Below the pieces are notes generated by a model. It was given only the letters and a program-made list of their open reading frames with translations. It made no database searches and was not told the DNA's origin. A program made the translations under genes and the position numbers. This document shows, piece after piece, positions 57,697 through 64,000 of a DNA stretch of 64,000 nucleotides; positions within the stretch are counted from its first letter, which is position 1, and every line of letters begins with the position of its first letter. The DNA is from Commensalibacter melissae (GTDB lineage Bacteria > Pseudomonadota > Alphaproteobacteria > Acetobacterales > Acetobacteraceae), in the NCBI RefSeq assembly GCF_009734185.1, contig NZ_CP046393.1:922501-986500 (forward strand), written 5' to 3'.

Positions 57697-59737
57697 GATA
57701 CCGGTTTGGGTAAAGCAGGGATCAAAGATCAAGCCATTAAAGACAATATGACTCCCCAAGAAATAGACAAAATTAATAAAGCGAATAAAAATAACAGTTC
57801 AGCTGCAAATTATAATTTGGTTGGTGCATATGCCTCGATTGGTCATTCCTCCAACAAATCTCATCTGACAACGGAATCAACCAGGGATACGGGATCAGTT
57901 GTATCGGCAGGTGGAAAAGTTAGTATCAATGCAAAAAATGATATTAATGCCACGGCGGCAACGATTAATGGCAATGACGTGATATTCAATGCCGGCAGGG
58001 ACATCAACCTGAATGCAGGTCATGCCACTGACAAAGTCAAAAGGAAAACATCAAGCAAATCTTTTGGTGTAGGGGTCACAGCTGATATCGGTATGGGGGG
58101 CGGAAGCGCAATGATCAACGCCAATATGGCATTGAGCGGTAGCAATATGCATTCTTCCAGCACGACCGCAATCGATACGATTGTGAATGGACAACATTCC
58201 GTAATTATTAATAATAAAAACGGCAGCCTGAATTTAAATGGTGCGCATATCACCAATAAAATTCCTACAGAAGAAGGTTCAATTCTTGATGGAAAAACCT
58301 CCAGTGGATCCATAGCAATCAATACGGGAAGCATGAACATAACCACACCGCAAAACCGTAACAGGTATGACAGTGATTCGAAATCACTTGGAATGCAGGC
58401 CGGGATACCCCTTGCGGGTTTTGGTTTGGCTGGAGGCAGCTCTCCTGACATACCTGAATCCCAAGGTACAATCACGGGTGGTGTCAAGGATATTCACAAC
58501 AATTATCTCTCAACGGAAAAGCATGTTTCTGGAATTGAGGCTGGCAGCGGAGGACTTGATATCAATGTTGGTGGAACGACCACCATCAATGGTGGGGCGA
58601 TTACTAGCACTGCAGATGCCTCGAAGAATGTCATCAATACAGACAGGTTGGTTGGCAACAGTCTTGATAACCATTCGATTTGGAGCGGACTTAATGTCAA
58701 TGGAACCGAAACGCTCAAGAGCCAGTATACGGTTGCCGGTGTAGCCACTGACGAGAAAGAAAACAATCTATTGCCCGGCAATGTTTTGAACAAGGTTGTT
58801 GGTCCCGGCTTTACGGGTAATATTACCACACATAATGAGCATTCTAAGACGGAAGCGGCCATAGGGGAGAATATAACCATCAATGCGGGATCAATTACGG
58901 GCACTATCTCTCGTGATCCAGATGCAGCCAATGGTTATCTTGCTGATCGGTTTGATGCAAATAAAATTGACAGCAATTTCAAGAAACAGAATGAAATTAC
59001 GCAGACGATCAACACCATATCGGATGCTATTATCAACACGGTTTACAATGACAAGAAAGCCAACCAGGACAATCATGCGCAGTCAGGGAATTAAGCCCAA
59101 TGGTGGCAAGGGCACGAATGTAACGGCCACCCCATCTGGTGAAATCAGTGACAGGGACATAATGAAGATGGGGGCTTCTGGAATTGCCTCTATTACAGGG
59201 GCTGCGCTTGGGGGCGGGGATGTTGGCGCAACGGTTGCGGGTGTTGCCGCGGCTGATGCTGTCAATACAGAGCTGCCAAATATCGGTCAGGTAATTGCTG
59301 ACAAAATAGCTCCACCAGTGGAAAATCCTCTCAAACCTAATAATTTACATAAAAAAGAATCAGGAAATTATACAAATGAAATAAAATTGAATAAAGAAAA
59401 AAATCAAAAAGGTAATATGTTACAAAAAAATCCGACATATGATGAGACGAATGATTTAAACAAGCTGATTGCGGGCATGACGCAGAACGTGATAGTTGGG
59501 GGATCAGGAGCACTGGCGGGTATTGCGACCTCTGGCGACAACATGTCCCTTGACGCGACAGCGGGTGGCCTGACGGCATTGAAACAGAATGCGCCAAATA
59601 TAAGCAATCCGGACCTCAAACATGTGAGAAAGCCCCGTGATCAGGATGGCAGGTCCATAAATCCGCTAAAACCCATGACCAGTTCACAGGGACAGAAAGC
59701 CTCTTCACAAAAAGGAAACCAGAATGACAAAATCTAA
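57697..59737 (+). pseudogene. Diverged, frameshifted tpsA 3' cassette (cassette D)
   Basis: Homologous to the same TpsA region, but clearly more divergent (DTGLGKAGIKDQAIKDN; GAYASIGHSSNKSHLTTESTRDTGS; GNDVIFNAGRDINLNAG). The first frame stops at 59094 (HAQSGN). The homology continues in the +1 frame from about 59085 (RSQGIKPNGGKG) to 59737, ending in GDNMSLDATAGGLTALKQNAPN and a polar tail. A single-base indel near CAGTCAGGGA explains the shift. It has its own Ala/Gly-rich stretch (GAALGGGDVGATVAGVAAA). Its end overlaps lipoprotein 3 by 14 bp. It represents an older or foreign TpsA type. Confidence 0.8.
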
Positions 59738-60497
59738 CTATCTTTACGGATTTGGACTATGCTTGCTTCTTTCAGCCTGTGGGCCAGGGAAGTATTATTC
59801 ACCTGTAAATAATAGACTGGGCACAGCCAGACCCCTATCCAAAACAAATGATGTCATCGCTGTCCTTGTGCCATATAATTTTCAAACTTTAGTTAAAAAA
59901 GCACGAAGCGATGATAAGGATTGGTTGACTTATAACAATTTATCATTAGATGAAATGATGGCCAAAATATATACAGAAAAACATTTAAAGGAATTGGGAT
60001 ATAGGGTTGTCAATGATGGGTTGCATCCAAAGAATGATGGTCATCCAAATGTCATTGCCTTGATAGATACAAATAGAGACACGACAAAGGATGATACGGT
60101 TGTGAGAACCTATCAAACCCCTCTATTCACTGATACCAATGGAAATCCCGAGTTGTGGAAAACAAACGCGGATGTGTTTACCTATAAATATGTCGACTAT
60201 AAAGTTAGACTGGTCAGACCGGCAGGAAAGGATAATGAGTTATTTAAATGTAATGTAACTCCATTAAGCACAGATTTTTGTATAGCTCCGGAACATCCAT
60301 CCAATTATGAAACGATATTTGAAGGCTTTGGGTCAATCAACACGGAAGCAAATAATTCTGCCTATATTCTTGATCATTTAACAACGGCAGTATGGCATAA
60401 TTATCCAGACATGATTGGACAGTATAAGGTTTATCTCATCAATCAGGAACATCCTGAAATTGTTAAGGTGGAGGCAAACATTAACAAGAAGAAATAG
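59724..60497 (+). CDS. TPS-locus lipoprotein, paralogue 3 (divergent)
   Basis: 257 residues, a distant member of the same family. Lipobox LLLSAC followed by Gly-Pro, then GTARPLSKTNDVIAVLVP, KARSDDKDWL, the C-x9-C pair (CNVTPLSTDFC), NYETIFEGFG and DHLTTAVWHNYPDMIG. The middle of the protein (about 95-150) is shorter and unrelated in detail (TNRDTTKDDTVVRTYQTPL). It follows the equally divergent cassette D, so lipoprotein and TpsA tail appear to have diverged together, as cognate partners would. Function unknown. Confidence 0.78.
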   Translation: MTKSNYLYGFGLCLLLSACGPGKYYSPVNNRLGTARPLSKTNDVIAVLVPYNFQTLVKKARSDDKDWLTYNNLSLDEMMAKIYTEKHLKELGYRVVNDGLHPKNDGHPNVIALIDTNRDTTKDDTVVRTYQTPLFTDTNGNPELWKTNADVFTYKYVDYKVRLVRPAGKDNELFKCNVTPLSTDFCIAPEHPSNYETIFEGFGSINTEANNSAYILDHLTTAVWHNYPDMIGQYKVYLINQEHPEIVKVEANINKKK

Positions 60498-60520
60498 ACA
60501 CGGCAGTGGTTTCCCTTGGG

Positions 60521-60741
60521 TGATTTAAACAGGCTGATTGCAGGCATGACGCAGATGATAATTGAATTTAACATATGGTTATCACCAGACGAAAAAGTTT
60601 GGTTTCTTCACGAACGAGGCGCAATTGAGCGTGCAAATTGGCCAAAAGAACGTCACTGATAAAAAATCGACATCCAATTCCCTTCATACGGCCAGTGACA
60701 TTATATCAACCGAGGGTAATGTCAACCTGAATGCAAGGAAG
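60521..60741 (+). pseudogene. Composite tpsA fragments (cassette E)
   Basis: Two small remnants are fused. 60521-60561 matches the cassette D tail at 59452-59498 (DLNRLIAGMTQ). 60572-60740 matches intact tpsA at 51126-51294 (YHQTKKFGFFTNEAQLSVQIG ... EGNVNLNA), nearly base for base. Neither has a start, and the second runs into unrelated sequence and a stop at 60784. This is the right-hand limit of the TPS cassette array. Confidence 0.8.
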
Positions 60742-60786
60742 ATGAAAAAAAGTAAAAGCATAAGATTTGTTCATTATTTTAACTAA

Positions 60787-61084
60787 TTAAAATCATTTTT
60801 CAATTTTTTATTTATAAAAACACTTTTTATTTCTTGTGTACTATTAAACTTAATTAAATCAGAATTTTTAACAATTAATAAATATTTGATTAATAATAGT
60901 AATATAGGTTTCTTTTACGATGTTAGTGGTATATTTTTATTAAATTGATATGGTACGTGTATTTAAAAAATTATTTGTGACAATATGCTTAATTAATGTT
61001 TCGCGCTTTTTGTACATAAAATTTCATTAATTAAACATTATTTTAAAATTAATTTATTTTTATAATTTTCTTGGGTTGAATTAA
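60787..61084. other. AT-rich intergenic region
   Basis: About 300 bp of strongly AT-rich DNA between the last tpsA fragment and the next open frame. I see no RNA gene, no clear hairpin terminator and no convincing promoter hexamers. TTGGG about 10 bases before 61085 is the only weak ribosome-site candidate. Confidence 0.55.
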
Positions 61085-64000
61085 ATGACTTTAAAGGGAA
61101 TATTGCAGGTTTTTACAAGCCTCATATTGATAATTAAAGGTTTTGAATTATCTAACATTCATGCAGAAGATAATACCAAAATATCTCAAAACAATGCACT
61201 TAATAAAACTTCAAAATTAAATTTTGGTTCAAATAATAGTTCTGTTTCAGGACAGGTTATATTTGATCCACTAGGATATGAAGGTGGTGTTGCATTAGGA
61301 ACTGGCCAAGGCAAAAATACTAAATTAGCGATAGTAGTTGATAAAAATAATTATATCATTTTTAAATCCTCAATTAGTAGTCCGATTTTAACAGCAGCAG
61401 CAGGGTATATTGACAGTGAGAAAAGAGTAACGGGACAAGGTACTATGCAAACATGGAATATGTTCTATCCTGGAAATGCACATACTGAATTTACTAATAT
61501 TGATCCTCTTGGAGATAGAGGAGGATTTGATTTTTATGATATTAAAACTAGAGATATTATCAATACGAAAGACCCTGAAAATTCTGAGGATATTCAAAAA
61601 ACTCAACCTATATTTCGTGTTGGAAAGACTGAAACTTTTTTTGATGTACAACCTACCATGAAAAAAGGGGTAAGTATTTCATCCTCATTACCTGTTTCAT
61701 TTCCGACTGGTAGTTTGGATGGAAATAACCAGACTGTTTATATGTTTTATAACCCTTACAATTCTAATAAACAACGTGAAATTAGTGAAAGTGAAAGCAA
61801 TCGAATTGGTTATAATCAAACTTTAGATAAGGACACTTTTTATTTTACTAATTTACGGTATGGAAATAAATATAAATTTGATGGAAATGTAACAGCTCAA
61901 GAATTATTTGTCAATAATACCCCTGTTATGCAAGGTGGTTATGAAGCGGTTTCCCCATACAATAATGATAAAGTTAATTTAATATCTTTGACAAAACAAG
62001 GAGAAGGTAACGTTGTAGGTTATGATTGGAATAATGTTAGACGAAATACTTTAATGATTGGTGGGAACGATCGTAGTTCAAATGTAGGAATAAAAGCGAA
62101 TTGTCAAACAACTTCTAGTGGAGATGAAGGTGGTTCTTGTTATCAGTTTATTAATATGTCCGGACCACAATATGATCATCGTTCTGGTTCTGGTGGTTCT
62201 GATAGTGTTAATATGGATATACGATCAGCAAATTCTTCGCCAATTGATGTTATTGGTGGAAATAAATTAGTTCAGAATCCAGATGGTTCATATATTGTAA
62301 AAGGCAATGAGTTTTTTTTAGCTGAAAATACTAGTGCTGGAGCAAATAAATTTAAAATTAAAGGTATTTTCGGTTGTGGTTTGACAGGAATGCATAGTTC
62401 TGGAAAAACTAAATGTGTATTAACTGGTATCAATGTTCTTGATGCAAATGGCAATCTTGTTAATCCTAAAACAACACAAGTTATTGTTACACCAGAAGAA
62501 TATATTCCTTCAAACCAAATCGATAAAAACGGAAAAATTTTAGATGATGGAATTACAACAGTCAAACTTTCAAATAATTTTAAACTTAAAGACGCTTTGA
62601 CTACTGAAAATAGCGTTAATATTAAATTTTATTCTGCTGATGATAAAGCATATGCTGTTAAATTAGAAAAAGCAAGAGCAATTATTTATCCTGCGTTATC
62701 CGAAAAGGAAGCGAATTTAATTCATTTACGTATGGCTATTTGGACAAATTACGCCAAAAATATGCAAGATACTGAACAAGGGGGAAGTAATAAATCTGGT
62801 GTGGATCTTCCTAATTATTATTATGGCTATAATGCGGAAAATCCTTTAACAACAATTAATGATTATAATGGTCATCCTATAGCCACAATTATTAAAATTG
62901 AAACATATGCATATCCTGGTAGCAATTTGACAAAACCAGGTTGGATTTCTTATTCATCAAGCCAACCAATAGAACACGCACCAGGTAGTAATGATGGTGA
63001 TAATTTAGATTATCGTTTAACTTATAAAAATATAAAGGATAAAAATATTTTTATACGAAATACTAATTATCATCATTATAGTCAACCTACTTTGTTTTTA
63101 GGGTTAAGTGATAAAAATTTTAATCTTTATCTAGATCAAGCATATATAAATGCTCCAGATTCTATTACTCGTAATTATGATAATGAATGGGATTTTATGT
63201 TGCATTCATCACGAGATGGTATGCTTGCATCTCATGGTTTAACAATGACATGGGGACAATCATTGAAAAATGGAGAACATAATGGATTATTTAGTAATGA
63301 TAGCTATATGTTAAATTTATCAGGTGCGGATTTAATGCCACAAGGTCTATTAATTAATGGTGTAACACGTAAAGGTGGTCAATCTATTAGAACAGATGCT
63401 GGGTTTGGTGTTTATAAATGGGCATATCCCATGCAAGAATTAGATAAAGCTGGTAAAGCTCAAACAATTGCAGCATTAGGTCAGGCAAAAACAAAAACAG
63501 GTTCATATCAATTGATATCGTATATGTCTAATGATGGAAGCAATCATAATTATGCGGGTTTAGATCCTACAAATAATTCATTGCATCTTGGATTAACAAA
63601 ACTTAATCTTCAAGTATTAGATAATAAACATCCTTTTGGTGATGATGGTATTACACTTGAACAAAATACGTCACCAACTTGTGAAGGATTAAATTTTGGT
63701 TCAAATAATTGTTTTGTTTTAGGACAGGTTATATTTGATCCACTAGGATATGAAGGTGGTGTTGCATTAGGAACTGGCCAAGGTAAAAATACTAAACTAG
63801 GGATAGTAGTTGATAAAAATAATTATATCATTTTTAAATCCTCAATTAGTAGTCCGATTTTAACAGCAGCAGCAGGGTATATTGACAGTGAGAAAAGAGT
63901 AACGGGACAAGGTACTATGCAAACATGGAATATGTTCTATCCTGGAAATGCACATACTGAATTTACTAATATTGATCCTCTTGGAGATAGAGGAGGATTT
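61085..64000 (+). CDS. Large secreted protein of unknown family with ~824-residue repeat, 3'-truncated by window edge
   Basis: The frame opens at ATG 61085 and stays open for 972 codons to the window edge. The N-terminus MTLKGILQVFTSLILIIKG followed by NIHAED looks like a signal peptide. The body is rich in Asn, Ser, Gly and Tyr, with few charged helices, suggesting an extracellular beta-rich protein. Local features are DPLGDRGGFDFYD, a CGLTGMHSSGKTKC pair of cysteines and NYDNEWDFMLHSS. From 63691 the sequence repeats that at 61219 (offset 2472 bp, 824 codons), with only scattered changes over the 310 bp visible. I do not recognise the family. GC is far below that of tpsA. Confidence 0.75.
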   Translation, partial: MTLKGILQVFTSLILIIKGFELSNIHAEDNTKISQNNALNKTSKLNFGSNNSSVSGQVIFDPLGYEGGVALGTGQGKNTKLAIVVDKNNYIIFKSSISSPILTAAAGYIDSEKRVTGQGTMQTWNMFYPGNAHTEFTNIDPLGDRGGFDFYDIKTRDIINTKDPENSEDIQKTQPIFRVGKTETFFDVQPTMKKGVSISSSLPVSFPTGSLDGNNQTVYMFYNPYNSNKQREISESESNRIGYNQTLDKDTFYFTNLRYGNKYKFDGNVTAQELFVNNTPVMQGGYEAVSPYNNDKVNLISLTKQGEGNVVGYDWNNVRRNTLMIGGNDRSSNVGIKANCQTTSSGDEGGSCYQFINMSGPQYDHRSGSGGSDSVNMDIRSANSSPIDVIGGNKLVQNPDGSYIVKGNEFFLAENTSAGANKFKIKGIFGCGLTGMHSSGKTKCVLTGINVLDANGNLVNPKTTQVIVTPEEYIPSNQIDKNGKILDDGITTVKLSNNFKLKDALTTENSVNIKFYSADDKAYAVKLEKARAIIYPALSEKEANLIHLRMAIWTNYAKNMQDTEQGGSNKSGVDLPNYYYGYNAENPLTTINDYNGHPIATIIKIETYAYPGSNLTKPGWISYSSSQPIEHAPGSNDGDNLDYRLTYKNIKDKNIFIRNTNYHHYSQPTLFLGLSDKNFNLYLDQAYINAPDSITRNYDNEWDFMLHSSRDGMLASHGLTMTWGQSLKNGEHNGLFSNDSYMLNLSGADLMPQGLLINGVTRKGGQSIRTDAGFGVYKWAYPMQELDKAGKAQTIAALGQAKTKTGSYQLISYMSNDGSNHNYAGLDPTNNSLHLGLTKLNLQVLDNKHPFGDDGITLEQNTSPTCEGLNFGSNNCFVLGQVIFDPLGYEGGVALGTGQGKNTKLGIVVDKNNYIIFKSSISSPILTAAAGYIDSEKRVTGQGTMQTWNMFYPGNAHTEFTNIDPLGDRGGF
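61219..61528 (+). repeat. Long-period repeat, first copy (partner at 63691)
   Basis: 310 bp starting AAATTTTGGTTCAAATAAT, matching 63691-64000 at a constant offset of 2472 bases. A handful of substitutions are seen near 61238-61249 and 61311-61327. The match probably continues beyond the window. Confidence 0.9.
63691..64000 (+). repeat. Long-period repeat, second copy (cut by window edge)
   Basis: In-frame second copy of the 61219-61528 sequence, following the codons for TSPTCEG. It is still matching at the last base of the window, so the repeat unit may extend over all 824 codons. Confidence 0.9.

Noticed and set aside
58883-59737. Independent 284-codon gene
   Set aside because: Its first 65 or so codons are an out-of-frame reading of cassette D; the rest is the frameshifted continuation of the same tpsA copy.
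53650-60741. Insertion sequences driving the cassette shuffling
   Set aside because: No transposase, integrase or inverted terminal repeats were seen at any cassette border; homologous recombination suffices.

Overview
The window is one contig segment of an AT-rich alphaproteobacterium. The best guess is an Acetobacteraceae species of the Commensalibacter type. This is an inference from several features together: low-GC housekeeping genes, a magnesium-type HemB, the tmk-holB-metG-tatD-MBL gene order, an ELM1/DUF1022 protein, a DUF3108 protein and an IalB-family protein. No rRNA gene is present to confirm it.

Positions 1-36.8 kb are dense housekeeping sequence. It opens inside dnaE (5' end missing), followed by panB, and by convergent htpG and an N-formylglutamate amidohydrolase-like gene. 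A tRNA-Val(GAC) and an FAH-family hydrolase come next. A long plus-strand cluster then joins cell-wall genes (MltB-type transglycosylase, RlpA, D,D-carboxypeptidase) to tmk, holB, metG, tatD and an MBL hydrolase, most of them overlapping or nearly so; parC follows. hemB and an APC permease lie on the minus strand. glyA precedes a cluster of two glycosyltransferases and an ELM1-family gene with overlapping starts. hmp follows, behind a pair of NsrR-like inverted sites. After that come a DUF3108 protein, gph, glmU, glmS, two more transporters, uppP, a lone MlaD-domain protein and surE.

Positions 36.9-60.8 kb form a two-partner secretion (type Vb) locus. An IalB-like periplasmic protein and the TpsB outer-membrane pore are co-oriented on the minus strand. 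Divergent to them is a single 4683-codon CdiA/FHA-class TpsA exoprotein. TpsA contains 1881-bp in-frame tandem repeats: two full copies and a partial third, with no difference noticed by eye. Downstream, displaced and broken copies of the TpsA 3' end alternate with three paralogous lipoprotein genes. Two of the three lipoprotein starts overlap the upstream TpsA tail by 4 bp (ATGA) and the third by 14 bp. The layout resembles the silent tpsC cassettes of Neisseria TPS loci and orphan cdiA-CT/cdiI modules. The putative partner, however, is a roughly 260-280-residue lipoprotein, and no VENN motif or toxin domain is recognisable. This is the most novel part of the window.

From 61085 to the right edge, a very AT-rich, signal-peptide-bearing ORF of unknown family stays open for 972 codons and runs off the window. 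Near the edge it begins to repeat its own N-terminal region with an in-frame 2472-bp (824-codon) period.
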